DNA of 64,000 bases from Aldrovandia affinis (GCA_029706075.1 JAINUG010000168.1:2170001-2234000), one strand, 5' to 3'. Positions 1 to 11,475 are shown, counted from the first letter of the stretch. The notes: generated by a model from the letters alone, not told the origin. A program made the numbers and translations.

Positions 1-830
1 CATTACTGATTCACGATGGTGGACGTGAGGGCATATGGCCGGGAGAGTGACAGAGGTCTTCCAGGACAGCCAGTTTGGACGTGACTTGTTCCAGGGGAAG
101 CTTGATTTACCCCCACCTGCCAACCTACTGGGAACTGGAGTCACTGTCCCGCACGTGCTTGTCGGTGATGCTGCTTTCCCCCTGTACGTGAATTTGATGC
201 GTCCCTTTCCAGGTGAGCTAATATCATAAGAATAATAAAATAAGTTTGGGAACACAGTGCTGACAGGATAGGTTCCTTGTCACCTTGAGCCTATCACATA
301 AACAATGCAGATATAGATTGTTAATTCACACTGATATTGTATAAAACATGATCACTAATGACCTGCATTTATACAACACAGGTACCAACCTTGACAATGA
401 CAGAAAGGTGTACAACTACCGCCATTATCGGGCCAGGCGTGTCATCGAGAACACCTCGGCTGCCAGGTGGAGGATCCTGGGTCAACCTCTGGAGTTCAGA
501 CCGGACAAGGCTGTTGATGTTGTTAAAGCATGCATTGCTCTGCACAACTTCCTTGTGTACACAGATGCCGCCAACGAACACAACGCCAGATACATCACAC
601 CAAACTTCACCGACTCCCCATCTGCCTCCAGTGAGCCTCAGCCAGGGGAGTGGAGAAGACAGGTGGCAGGCGACACAAACCTGCTCCCGCCAGGGCGCCT
701 GTCTGCTTGTGGTGCCAGAGCCACACGGGCTGCCTTTGCTGTGCGGAATGACCTGATGGGATTCTTCCAGTCCCCACAGGGACTTGTGTCGTGGCAGGAT
801 GCGGTAATCAGGAGAGGCCAACTGAACTGA
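1..830 (+). pseudogene. PIF/Harbinger transposase (HARBI1-like nuclease), 3' part, decayed
   Basis: This is a DDE nuclease of the PIF/Harbinger superfamily; only its C-terminal half is in the window. A first segment (about 8-212) reads [18 protein letters not shown] and contains the GD-x-AFP motif with a catalytic Asp. A GT..AG intron (213-381) joins it to a second segment (382-830) beginning TNLDNDRKVYNYRH and containing RRVIEN, whose Glu is the expected third catalytic residue. The joined reading PFPG-TNLD matches the family. Damage is visible: the frame changes just before VFQDSQ, and about three residues are missing between IEN and AARWRIL. It faces a MYB-like gene on the - strand (1410-2862), the usual two-gene layout of Harbinger elements. 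The left end of the element lies outside the window. Confidence 0.8.
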
Positions 831-1409
831 ACACAGGTCTATTGATACCTTGTCCTGAATAAATTTGAATACTTTTTCCCCCACTAAAAACTTTGTCTGT
901 ATATTTTTTCGAAAGTTTTAAGCCACAATTAGCAATTGTTTACAGTGCCAATTATGTTGATGTACAATTATTTTGGAAGTGTAGGAAGTCTAGATGACAA
1001 TGTTTTGTTTGCATCTTTCTCACCCCACCACAACTCAATACAACCCAGATTTGCTTCAATGTTTGCTGTTGCAAACAAGGCTATTCCTTGTATCAAGAGC
1101 TGTGTCAATGTAGTTGAGAGTGCTACAAATTGTACATAGTAGCTTTTACTAGAAATGACAATCAATTGTAGAAGAATTTCCAAAGTTTTATTTTTTGTTT
1201 TTAAACAGTGCTTCATAAGGTGCAAAACAGAACAAGTCACAACTGTGCAATTTAACAGCTTTTCATAAAGTGCAAAATAGTGCAAGTAACAAAAGTGCAA
1301 ACAAACAGTGAACAGCTTCAAACTATATACAAAAAGGTCTGGAACATTGACCGTGTCTTCAGAAAATCAAATAAAATAGAATATATTAAACATAATATTA
1401 AACACGTGT

Positions 1410-2862
1410 GTGTGTGTGTGTTGTGGAGCTACGTTGAGGAATGATGCAAGCAAGCCACCAAGTGACCTAAGAAATTGGCCGACCAGATCATTTTCCATGC
1501 TAGCCTGTTCTTGGAGTTCGGCAAGCAGCTGGTCCCTTCGCTCCCAGGCTTGGTTGAGCTGTTCCAGGCGTTGGGTGAAGGGGACGTCATCTTCTTTGTC
1601 CTTCCTGGCTCGTTTTCATTTTGGGTTGGAGGGGTTACACCGTGGTCTTTGAAAGGGGTTGAGGTCATCGTTGGTGGCCTGCTAACCTGCTCGCCAGAAA
1701 TAGAAGGCTCAGAAAGGGAGGCTATCCAGGTTGGCTGTAGCCTTTGCAGCAGTACACTGGGTGGAGCCAGGGTCTGGTGTGTCTTCCGGTGGCGAGACTG
1801 GGTCTGTTGATACATCCGAAGAGGATGTTAGGCTGTCTTCCTGTAATTATGAATGCATACATTACTATAACTACACCAGAAAGAAAGAGTGATTACCAAT
1901 TGCATAAGTAGCTTATGTTTGAATCAGCTAGTCAAAGTAGGGTGTCAGAAGGCAGGCCTGTAGTTTACAAACAAAGCTTGCTGGTAAACAAAATTAGCTG
2001 GTTTCATCTTTAAATTAGCGTGGTTGAGCAAGTGTGTGATTCAAATGCATAAACATAGATAGCTCGGGTCAGGATGCTTATTGTCAGGGGTGCACATACG
2101 TGGTAAGCCAGTACGCATTCCTCAAACGTTAATGGCGTACCAAGCAAGACAACACATTTTTGTAATATATGCAACTTTAAGTTTGATCAGTCCATCACTG
2201 CAAAGTTAATGAACTAACTAACCAAGTTAATTAGTTAATTAACTAAGTTTATTAACTTACCAGTGATGGACTGATCAAACTTAAAGTCGCGTATGTTGCA
2301 AAAGTTTGTCGTCGTGCTTTGTACGCCATTAATGTTTGAGGACACGAATGCGTACTGGACCCCTGCTTATTGTCGACCTCGGGCCTCATTCATGAGTAAA
2401 CAAAGCAGGCAAATATGGCACCACATTTATAGAACCACATCATTTTGGGCTTTTTGCTAGTGGCTAGCACAAACAAACAAACAAAGCTAGTTAGTTAGCT
2501 TGCTAGCTAGCTAACATTAGCAAACAAAGGATGTCTGTATTTACCTCAGGATAGTTTGTCTCCGTCTCCCTGTGTTTTATAAACACTTCCAGCCAGGACA
2601 TCATTATGTAAAACGTCGGCTTCATTTGATCCCCACCTGCAGCTCCACTTTTCTTCGCCATGGCTCTTTTCATCCGCACAAACTTGGCGCAGATCATCTT
2701 CCACTCTTTCCTGCACTGAAGCCAGTCCATCCCCAGGGTCTGGCCAATCTCTTTCCATTAATTGACGGACATTTGGCTGTCCTTATAGTCTGTGCATGAA
2801 GATTCGTACAGATTTATGTACCTTCTAACTTGTTCGGCCAATCTTTCTTGAAGCTGGTTCAT
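1410..2862 (-). pseudogene. MYB/SANT-like accessory gene of the Harbinger element, decayed
   Basis: Harbinger elements usually carry a second gene for a MYB/SANT-like DNA-binding protein that helps the transposase reach the nucleus and the element ends. On the - strand a start at 2862 opens MNQLQERLAEQVRRYINLY, followed by the SANT-like stretch WKEIGQ...DWLQCRKEWKMIC...KKSGAAGG. An in-frame TAA at 2758-2760 interrupts it just before WKEIGQ. A C-terminal portion lies at about 1410-1815, rich in charged residues with a Leu/Gln-rich segment. Between the two coding parts is a presumed intron containing a hAT MITE (2085-2365). The premature stop makes it unlikely to be functional. Confidence 0.65.
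2085..2365. mobile_element. hAT-type MITE inserted in the Harbinger MYB-like gene
   Basis: This 281-bp palindromic element begins CAGGGGTGCA and ends ACCCCTG. It is flanked by a perfect 8-bp duplication, CTTATTGT, at 2077-2084 and 2366-2373. The two arms (about 110 bp each) are nearly complementary and meet around 2215-2255. The CAGGGGT end and 8-bp duplication are hallmarks of hAT elements. It has no coding capacity and must have been mobilised in trans. Confidence 0.9.
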
Positions 2863-2984
2863 CTTGTACCTTGATAATTTTCTAACAAATGATACTAGCT
2901 ACCTATATCGTTAGTTACTAGTCACTAGCTCGAAGAGCTGTGACCTACGAACTAGCGACGCCTCCATTCGCTAACCAACCTATC

Positions 2985-3115
2985 GATGCTGTGCAACATC
3001 TACGCCACATGTTGCGAGTTAGATTTTTGTGCTTGGTACACAACATCCTCTGCAACACCCTCTGCAACATCAACGCAACCTCTGCAACATGGATGGAGGA
3101 TGTTGCATCGCAGTC
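2985..3115. repeat. Cluster of GCAACA motifs near the presumed right end of the Harbinger element
   Basis: At least six copies of the core GCAACA or its complement TGTTGC occur in about 130 bp, several as CTCTGCAACA. Motif clusters near element ends often bind the MYB-like or transposase protein. The exact right terminus and its TSD could not be fixed by eye. Confidence 0.4.
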
Positions 3116-3205
3116 GCACAAGCATGCATATTTTATAAGACGTACCGTATTACATTTTAGTAAATTAAAATGGATTTTATTAATTATCGCTTCCATATTA
3201 TGAGA

Positions 3206-6200
3206 TCAATCGTACCACGTTGAACCTCCACTTTTCTCTGGAGCGATTTGGGGGAGATGATCAGGACAAACAATACAATTGACATTAATTATGTACAGAC
3301 AACATATGCTGCGGACATTGTGTTTGCCCCTGTCCCTGTAACAGCCATATAGGAGTTGAAGGGCTTAACTTCTAGACCCACATCATAGAAACTATTCCAT
3401 GGCAAGCCTGGTACCCCGAGGTTTCAAGACTTAAAGCATTCGCTGTCTGTCTACAGTACAGCTACTGGGGACATTCTAATTCAAATCAAAGTTCAGTGGC
3501 ATCAGAACTTAGAGCATTTGCTGCCGGCATATGCAGCTACTAAGATCATTTTAAGTTCTATAGAGTAGTGTTATTGGGACTCGGAGCATTCGCTCTCTAT
3601 ACAGAACAGCTACTAGAGACATTCCAAACCCGCTACCCTAGATACGATGCAAACTGACTTGTCAGTGCAGAGGGACTGATGCTGAACAGTCCTTCTGGCC
3701 TTGCTCCCGGCTTGTTACACTTTCCATTTCTAGGGCTAAAGGGAAAGAAGACATAGGTTGAAACGATTTGCACACTTATTTAAACCAAAATCTAACAAAA
3801 CAGACAGTACACAATACATACCAGAGAACATACAAGACAAGGCAGTATAACACATTCCCCAAACATACAAAACTAGAACGCAGAGCGCCCGGAGCCTTCG
3901 TTAAGCGAATGAACTCCCCAAGCTGGATTTGAATATTCCTTTTATACACCTCTGACCAACCTTAAACAGTACCCCATCTGTTGGTTATTTTTTCAGAAGA
4001 CCGTTGTTTGCCTAACGTGCCAGATTACGTGTTTACAGGGCTAGCGGAATATTAAGTGCTCCCTACTGTGAGGGAACGATTGAATCATGTGTTATATGAC
4101 CGTCCCAATCTTCCTTTTGGTGGCCATAAAACTATTTTCGGTGGCCAGTTTTCTTCTCAGGCCAGCCATCTGTGGGAAAATTGTTTCTCAGGATGTTACC
4201 AGATCTCTGGTTTATATAATTACATTGCAGTGATGGATAAGACATGTCACAGAAAAACACAAACACCTTCTAACATCTGTACAGTTGCAAAACCCTTGAT
4301 GGACATGACATATCACAGGGGGAAAGGATACAGTACTTCTACTAACTAGATCCTAATATATATGTATTGTGTATTATACATACAGTCCCAATACCTTTTA
4401 TGGGGGGGGGGGTTGCTCCCGGGCCAACCATCTGTAGGATGCAGTGATGCAGGACAGGACAGGCTCAAACCCTCTTTATGGTTGCAACTTCCCAGCCCGC
4501 CTTTATCCAATGATGAGTGCATCAGATAACAGAACTCAGTGCAGTGAGGGAGAGGGGCTGGCTATTAAAATTAAAATTAAATTAGCTCATTAACCAGGCC
4601 ATTGTCGCGGTCCAAAACGGCCAGGAGAGCCGCTTACAACAACTCGGAAAGACGCTAACTTGCTCCCCATTAATTTGAATGGGAGCCAAGATGCTAAGTT
4701 ACTCCCCATTCATCGATAGCACCGGTTCACCGAATTTAACTTAGCTGTACAGCTGAACAGACAATGCATATTATTATCTTCGTAGCTAGCTGGCTATATA
4801 ATTATAATTATAATAATTATATATTATAATTCATATATTATGTTCGTAGCAAGGCAGCTAACTTAGCTGTACAGCTTATTCATAGCTAAATGACATCACC
4901 CGGACACATTCTTCCGGGGTTTGTCACTCAGGAATGCGAGCTCGTCATGTTGGCATAGCAACTACAGTCCAAAATTCCAATGACGTCATCCGGACACATT
5001 CTTTTCAAGCGGACACATTTCGGCATTACAGCTGCACTAGATTGTAAAAACAATTGTTAGCATTCTAGATACAAATATTTTAGCCTAAACCAACTGCATT
5101 GTATTACTTTAAATGCAGTTTAACAGTTTATTCATCATAGGTTTATTGACACCAAGACATTACCAGTGACAGTAAGACAATGGCCTAGATTCAATCTAAC
5201 AAACGTAGCTTAAATAAGAGCAAATGCAATCCAATCTGACAAGACCTAATCAAGATTCAATCAAACCAACCAAGGACTGTGCCGGAACAGTGAAGTTAGA
5301 ATAAAAATGGTCTATTCTCTGAATCCAGCAGCCTTAACAGTGAAATGCCCTTGTTTAAAGTTCAGCACTCTGAATACTGAACAGAAGTGGTATTACGTGT
5401 TAAAACCCCCTCACTTATCCTACATGTACAATATATTTATTTGATTTAATATAATATTCGCTACACAGGATACCAATTATCAATTAAATCTCCGAATTCG
5501 TTGGATCAACCAAACTGGTGGATCAACCTTCATCAAAATATAAAACTCACAACTCAATTAAAATTAACAGCTGGTTTATTCAGTTACAACAGTTAGACAA
5601 AACATTCAACGTCCAATCTACAGACGTAGGTTCAACTACCTTAACAAATACTACATCGGAACATCCAATATGTAGGGTTTAGTTCTGTCTCCTCACATAT
5701 GGAACATTTATCACGACCATTTCACAAGCTTGCTCGTACCACGTCAAGCTCCACTCTCATCTGGCCGCGAATATTCCGGATATTCCGGCTTAACAAATAC
5801 TAACTTCTAAACGTAAAATTGACATGTGACAATCACAAAAGAGATGAAATGGAAGAAAATGATACCAAACCAAGCTTGTCTCTCTCCAAGAGCAAACACA
5901 CGCAGGCAAGGTGTTGGCTGGTGCCAGATCTTTCAAGAGAGAAAACAGGACAGACCACCAAAATCTAAGCCGTGTCACCAGCAGGTCAGACTTTAAGTGT
6001 TGGGGGTTGGCTCACTCCCTTCTTAGCCCATAATTTACGATTTGGGGGGAGTTCCAGCCCAAGCCAGGTTCACACTCCCTTTTTATGTTTTTGTTTTGGG
6101 TCGCTTACTACCACAAGATATCTTTTCAAGGTTGCCTCTCGTGTTGAGAATCGTGGCGATATCAAACATCACTAGGCCGTGGTGAAGCCAGCTTCATTTA

Positions 6201-6325
6201 TACCGAGGTGTTAGTTGAGCTGCCATTTGGGGAGGCATAATATACTCAAGAGCATTGCTACCAAGTGAGGAGGCCAATCATACCATGTTGACCTCCACTT
6301 TAATCTGGTGGGCCATAATTATTTT
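3206..6325. repeat. Three dispersed copies of a degenerate ~35-bp motif in AT-rich, gene-free sequence
   Basis: Related blocks occur at about 3206-3246, 5731-5765 and 6276-6316. They share a core of the form CGTACCACGT-(T)GAAC-CTCCACTTT followed by TCTGG. The intervening 3 kb shows no convincing gene. A smaller set of loose internal repeats with the core GCATTCGCT plus CAGCTACT lies at about 3430-3630. Around 4880-5030 there is a duplicated CCGGACACATTCTT motif. The region is probably old transposon or LTR debris, class not determined. Confidence 0.35.
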
Positions 6326-6869
6326 CTCCATGATCCATAATATTCAGCTCAACTATAGGTATAAGCCTGAAGTTGTGGGGTGTGGCACTGATTCACCAAC
6401 CCAAGTGCCCTGGCTTCACTCACAGAGCCATAAACCAGCCAAAGATGGCCCCACTCTGTCTGCCTGCGCAGGATGGTTAAAATGCACCTCGCTGACAACT
6501 GAAAATCCAGGAAGCAGGAAAATGTACCTGGGCAGGTGATTTGTCTTTTTAAAGGTAAGAAATGTTCATCTGTCTTCAACTTTACAATCCCACTGTTTTA
6601 ATGAAATGAAAAAATATAGCATTCTCCACAAAAAAAAAAAAAGTTAAATTAAAGATAATTATACTTAATAATTAAATGAAATACTGTTAATTCAACATTT
6701 TAGGGATAAAGCCATTAACTAATGTGTCAGTAGGAACAAAATAAACACTGGACTTTCAGAGTAAAATTCATTTAAACTGCTAACAATATAATGTATCATT
6801 AAATATGTTATGGGTTAGTATTCCACGCAGTTAATTGTATTCATTATTCAGGTATTGGCCGGATATATA
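6326..6869. other. Stretch with no recognised feature
   Basis: The sequence is AT-rich with a short poly(A) run near 6630. I see no exon, RNA gene or clear element boundary. Confidence 0.5.
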
Positions 6870-7035
6870 CAGGTAACTGCCAAAATAAATGAAACATTTG
6901 AGTAAATGAAGTGTTCTGGCGGCTCTGTTATGGTGTGGGGTGTGTTTTCCTGGTGTAGTTTAGGTCCACTCAACCCCTTAGAGGTCAGTGTAAACACCAA
7001 TAAATACAAAGACCTTCTGAGTCATCACCTATGGT
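6870..7035 (+). mobile_element. Tc1/mariner-like remnant
   Basis: A terminal-repeat-like sequence (CAGGTAACTGCCAAAATAAA) follows a TA dinucleotide at 6868-6869. It is joined directly to a short stretch of transposase reading SGGSVMVWGVFSW on the + strand, a typical Tc1-family core segment. Everything between and after is deleted. Confidence 0.6.
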
Positions 7036-7271
7036 AAATCAACCAATTAAAAATATATATTTTTTAATAGCAAATTGAAAAGTGCATTAAAAACGCCATG
7101 TCTTTAAACCATTGTAGATAACATTTCATTGGTTTACCTAATTCTGGCAAATTCGTTTTTATATATCAAATTACCAACTTTCACTGTTGAGAAATGACCA
7201 TGCTAGTTTATATATTTTAAATCATGAGCAACAATAAAGCTATACGCAACTCATTAGTAACACATTTATTG

Positions 7272-7274
<3 letters not shown>

Positions 7275-7304
<30 letters not shown>
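7275..7304. repeat. (AAT)n microsatellite
   Basis: About nine uninterrupted AAT/ATA units. Confidence 0.9.
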
Positions 7305-7305
<1 letters not shown>

Positions 7306-8727
7306 TGTTACATTAGTTTTTTTTGCAATAATAAGTTCAAATCAATTTACAGTACAGCCATAATATTACATAACATGTATAGTATGCATCTATTTAATGT
7401 AATTTGTTTTGGGCGGATATATTATGTTTTTCAAATTAATGTTTATTTTTATTTTTGTATATATGCATTCAAGTATTTCTTACCAGGATGATTGAAAATC
7501 ATTTTGAAGTAGCAGCAATCACTTTTACGACAGTGTAATATCTTCCTAATACTGTACTACGGAGAAACATTAATCTGGATATAACATAAACTGCAACCCA
7601 AAAAACTGCAACCCAAACAGACACATTTAGCATGAAAAGGCAGGTATTTTTAGGACTGCCAGACCAATCAGAGGCAACCTATGTTGCCAATCACTGTGTG
7701 TACAAATTTTCATTGGCTATAAACTCTTACTTCCGCTGCCAGAGAGATGCGGCACTTTAAATAGACTTTATTGAGATACGGCGCCGGATTAATCCGAGAA
7801 AGTTGAGTTTGATAGGATTGATTTGTATTTGTCCTTATACTAAGTTCATTAGATTGAATCCTTGCCTAAGAAACCTTGATTGCAAATTTAGCTTAGTACT
7901 ATTCCTTTCAATAGTGCACCAGGCCTGGGGTCAATTCCGTTTCAATTCAGAAAGGAGATTAATTAGAATTTAATGAATTAATAGAAAAATCCCCACAGAA
8001 TATTTTGGGAATTTTTCAGTTCACCTGTTCAATTCACCTGAATAGAAGCGCAAAATGGAATTGACACCAACCCTACAGTGCACCTTGTCATACTTCTACC
8101 AATTCATGATCATAGATCGTAGACCTCTAATTTGTTTTTAATTATCATGATGTTTGTTTTAATGATTATACCTTTAAAACAGAAATAATCTATCACCATC
8201 TTATTGTAATGAAAAATAACATTAGCATGTTAACATGCATAATATCACATACTTATGTTAAGTAAATATTGCCTTCAGGAACTGAAGTGAAAGTAATTTC
8301 CTCTTTATGGTGGAAAGTCTCATGTTTAAAAAAAAAAGTGTAAAGTATTACCAAACATTGCTGTGTGCCATTGGCGATGATGCACCTCTTGATACCAGCT
8401 CTGTATCACAGGTTTTGAAAGGAGGGAAGCCTTGCTCAATTCACTGACTACTATTAGTGTAATGAAACATCAGATTCGTGACAGTGCGATGAGACATTGC
8501 CATAAATGCTAATGAAATAATGTCATAACACCATGTGACCACAACAATTGTCTTATTTCATCCTTTGTGTACATACACTCAAGCTTGTTTGAGAGTTAAA
8601 AGATCAAACCATTTAGATTGCTTTTAAGTAGTAATGTAGACAAATAGGTATGCAGGATTAATCAAATTTAAATTTAAATTGCCATTTAAACCTGCACAAT
8701 TTTGAAACTTTAAAAAAATGAATAAAT
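7305..8727. other. Stretch with no recognised gene
   Basis: AT-rich, non-coding on both strands as far as I can see, with no splice-flanked conserved exon. It is upstream of the first visible atxn7 exon and may be intronic or intergenic. Confidence 0.5.
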
Positions 8728-8822
8728 ATACTGGGGCCCACTGGGGCCACATATACTGAAAATGTATGCATTCACTACTGTAAGTCGCTTTGGATAAAAG
8801 CATCTGCTAAATGGCATATATA
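8728..8822 (+). repeat. Truncated tRNA-derived SINE (3' part, L2-type tail)
   Basis: The block GGGGCCACATATACTG...TAAGTCGCTTTGGATAAAAG...CTGCTAAATGG matches the 3' part of the SINE at 49316-49475. It lacks the tRNA-like head. Confidence 0.7.
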
Positions 8823-9044
8823 TACAGTTGCAAGAAAAAGTATGTGAACCCTTTGGAATTACCTGGATTTCTGCATAAATTGGTCATAAAATGTGATCTG
8901 ATCTTCATCTAAGTCACAACAATAGACAAACACAGTCTGCTTTAACTAATGCCACATAAACAATTATATGTTTTCATGTTTTTATTGAACACAACATGTA
9001 AACATTCACAGTGCAGGGTGGAAAAAGTATGTGAACCCTTGGAT

Positions 9045-10067
9045 TTAATAACTGTTTGACCCTCCTTTGGCAGCAATAACCTCAACCAAACGTTTCCTGT
9101 AGTTGCAGATCAGACCTGCACAACGGTCAGGAGGAATTTTGGACCATTCCTCTTTACAAAACTGTTTCAGTTCAGCAATATTCTTGGGATGTCTGGTGTG
9201 AATCGTTCTCTTGAGGTCATGCCACAGCATCTCAATCGGGTTGAGGTCAGGACTCTGACTGGGCCACTCCAGAAGGCGTATTTTCTTCTGTTGAAGCCAT
9301 TCTGTTGTTGATTTACTTCTGTGCTTTGGGTCGTTGTCCTGTTGCATCACCCATCTTCTGTTGAGCTTCAATTGGTGGACAGATGGCCTTAAGTTCTCCT
9401 GCAAAATGTCTTGATAAGCTTGGGAATTCATTTTTCCGTCGATGATCGCAATCTGTCCAGGCCCTGAGGCAACAAAGCAGCCCCAAACCATGATGCCCCC
9501 TCCACCATACTTCACAGTTGGGATGAGGTTTTGATGTTGGTGTGCTGTGCCTTTTTTTCTCCACACATAGTGCTGTGTGTTCCTTCCAAACAACTCAACT
9601 TTGGTTTCACCTGTCCACAGAATATTTTGCCAGTAGTGCTGTGGAACATCCATGTGCTCTTTTGCAAACTTCAAACGTGCAGCAATGTTTTTTTTGGACA
9701 GCAGTGGCTTCCTCCGTGGTGTCCTCCCATGAACTCCATTCTTGTTTAGTGTTTTACGTATTGTCGATTCGTCAACAGAGATGTTAGCATGTGCCAGAGA
9801 TTTCTGTAAGTCTTTAGCTGACAGTCTAGGATTCTTCTTCACCTCATTGAGCATTCTGCGCTGTGCTCTTGCAGTCATCTTTACAGGACAGCCACTCCTA
9901 GGGAGAGTAGCAACAGTGCTGAACTTTCTCCATTTATAGACAACTTGTCTTACCGTGGACTGATGAACATCAAGGCTTTTAGAGATACTTTTGTAACCCT
10001 TTCCAGCTTTATGCAAGTCAACAATTCTTAATCGTAGGTCTTCTGAGAGCTCTTTTGTGCGAGTCAT
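9045..10067 (-). CDS. Tc1-family transposase, uninterrupted 340-residue ORF with D153G
   Basis: Tc1 transposases cut and paste their element at TA dinucleotides using a DD34E catalytic triad. This ORF has 340 codons, the length of Sleeping Beauty transposase from recall, starts [10 protein letters not shown] and has no internal stop. Order: paired helix-turn-helix DNA-binding region (about residues 1-115, including [20 protein letters not shown]), linker with [10 protein letters not shown], then the catalytic domain. The first catalytic motif, normally WSDET, reads WTGET: residue 153 is Gly, codon on the plus strand at 9609-9611. The second (QQDNDPKH, D244) and third (NPIE, E279) are intact, with 34 residues between. 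The glycine-rich box [12 protein letters not shown] is present. Loss of the first Asp should abolish cleavage although DNA binding could remain. Confidence 0.93.
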   Translation of the reverse strand: MTRTKELSEDLRLRIVDLHKAGKGYKSISKSLDVHQSTVRQVVYKWRKFSTVATLPRSGCPVKMTARAQRRMLNEVKKNPRLSAKDLQKSLAHANISVDESTIRKTLNKNGVHGRTPRRKPLLSKKNIAARLKFAKEHMDVPQHYWQNILWTGETKVELFGRNTQHYVWRKKGTAHQHQNLIPTVKYGGGGIMVWGCFVASGPGQIAIIDGKMNSQAYQDILQENLRPSVHQLKLNRRWVMQQDNDPKHRSKSTTEWLQQKKIRLLEWPSQSPDLNPIEMLWHDLKRTIHTRHPKNIAELKQFCKEEWSKIPPDRCAGLICNYRKRLVEVIAAKGGSNSY

Positions 10068-10236
10068 GGTTCACATCAGGCAATGCTTGAGAATAGCAAA
10101 ATCAAAACTGGTGTGTGTTTTTTATAGGGCAGGGCAGCTTTAACCAACACCTCGTCTCATTGATTGGACTCCAGGTTGGCTGACTCCTGACTCCAATTAG
10201 CTCCAATTAGCTCTTGGAGAAGTCATTAGCCTAGGG

Positions 10237-10480
10237 CAGGGGTCAGCAACCTGCGGCTCCGGAGCTGCATGCGGCTCTTTCAGCCTTATGTTGCGGCTCC
10301 ACGTGGCTTTGGAAAATAAATAATAAGTATCCAATTGAATCGGGCGCAAAATTGGGCGCATTTTTTTTGGCGTAGCACCCCCTCCCCCGTTGACAGAAAA
10401 TGGTGCGGCTCCCAGTGTTTTCTTTTCCGTGGAAACCGGGTCCAAATGGCTCTTTGAGTGTTATGGGTTGCCGACCCCTG
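10237..10480. mobile_element. hAT-type MITE nested in the Tc1 element
   Basis: This 244-bp element runs from CAGGGGTCAGCAACC to its inverted match GGTTGCCGACCCCTG. It has an exact 8-bp duplication GCCTAGGG at 10229-10236 and 10481-10488. The ends and TSD length identify a hAT element. It is rich in GCGGCTC motifs near the left end. It sits about 170 bp upstream of the Tc1 transposase start codon. Confidence 0.95.
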
Positions 10481-10721
10481 GCCTAGGGGTTCACATACTT
10501 TTTCCACCCTGCACTGTGAATGTTTACATGTTGTGTTCAATAAAAACATGAAAACATATAATTGTTTATGTGGTATTAGTTTAAGCAGACTGTGTTTGTC
10601 TATTGTTGTGACTTAGATGAAGATCAGATCACATTTTATGACCAATTTATGCAGAAATCCAGGTAATTCCAAAGGGTTCACATACTTTTTCTTCCAACGG
10701 TATATATATATTAATAATATA

Positions 10722-10945
10722 CAGTCTAAAAAATTTCACCTTTTGTTGCCTGAAATTACAGGCTTACAGCTTTAAATTAAAATATATTAAATCAGACTTG
10801 TTCCACCTTTATTTACTCATTTATCTTCCAAAAATAATTCTCAAATCTTTGAGAAAATCTCTGAACATTAATTGAAAAAAAGAGAAGAAAAGAGAATGAC
10901 CCAGTCTACACCCTGGTTATCATACCAATTGTAATTATGAATTGT
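10722..10945 (+). mobile_element. Left end of a second Tc1 family (fragment)
   Basis: The segment starts after TA (10720-10721) with CAGTCTAAAA and contains CACCTTTTGTTGCCTGAAAT. It matches the inverted complement of the right end of the Tc1 copy at 22690-23450. No transposase coding follows, so only the terminal part is kept. Confidence 0.6.
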
Positions 10946-11000
10946 TTGCCTAGATGTTTGATGCTTATTTACTGCTTGGGATGACTTTTGATCAATGCAC

Positions 11001-11172
11001 ATCTTGTAAGTCGCTCTGGATAAGAGCGTACATTTTACATTTTACATTTTAAGCATTTAGCAGACGCTCTTATCCAGAGCGACTTACAAGATGTGCATTA
11101 ATACAAGGTAAGAACAATCATAGTTAGCGCGCAGTTAGAGCGTCTGCTAAATGCTTAAAATGTAAAATGTAA
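11001..11172. repeat. L2 LINE 3' tail interrupted by an inverted L2 3'-end fragment
   Basis: An L2-type tail on the + strand (TAAGTCGCTCTGGATAAGAG ... CTGCTAAATGCTTAAAATG) is split at 11029. The 107-bp insert (11030-11136) is an L2 3' end in the opposite orientation, beginning ACATTTTACATTTTAAGC. A 7-bp duplication, AGAGCGT, flanks the insert (11023-11029 and 11137-11143). The result is a local palindrome able to form a hairpin. Confidence 0.85.
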
Positions 11173-11274
11173 TGCAAACGATAAACTAACACAACAAACT
11201 AGATTAAACAGCCTTTCGGCAAAACACTAATCAAACACACAGGTTACACTTTTAGACTTTTCAGTCTCATCCGT

Positions 11275-11475
11275 TGCGGTCGTCTCTCTCTGACAGCTTT
11301 TCGCTTCCAGTTCCAGTCTCTGTGTTCCAAACACCTACTAAGAGAGCAGAGCGGTTTTATGCACACAGGTACAATTATATTATACAATACAGGTGTGTGC
11401 ACTTGCTGCTCTGCCAGTAGGCGTGGCTGCTAATCGCCCTGATTCTGCTGCCGAGACTGATGCCTTTCTGGGATA
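11275..11475 (+). repeat. Unclassified interspersed repeat, copy A
   Basis: The block around CACCTACTAAGAGAGCAGAG, then GCTCTGCCAGTAGGCGTGGC and CTAATCGCCCTGATT, recurs at 30050-30187 with roughly 75-80 percent identity by eye. Both copies end near a GA(G)AC-GA-GCCTT motif. I do not recognise the family. Confidence 0.6.

Larger units (their letters stand above)
8825..10700 (-). mobile_element. Tc1-like DNA transposon with IR/DR ends, near full length
   Basis: The element lies between TA dinucleotides (8823-8824 and 10701-10702). Each end has an inverted repeat of about 215 bp, in which the motif AAGTATGTGAACCC occurs twice. This IR/DR layout is typical of Tc1 elements of the Sleeping Beauty type. 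Left and right outer tips differ at a few positions (CAGTTGCAAG versus CCGTTGGAAG in the complement). It contains one transposase ORF on the - strand and a nested hAT MITE (10237-10480) between the right IR and the start codon. Without the nested element it is about 1.62 kb, the normal size. Confidence 0.93.

Noticed and set aside
4981..4988. TGACGTCA (CRE-like) as part of a promoter
   Set aside because: It is a single palindromic octamer in repeat-rich, AT-rich DNA with no CpG island or downstream first exon.
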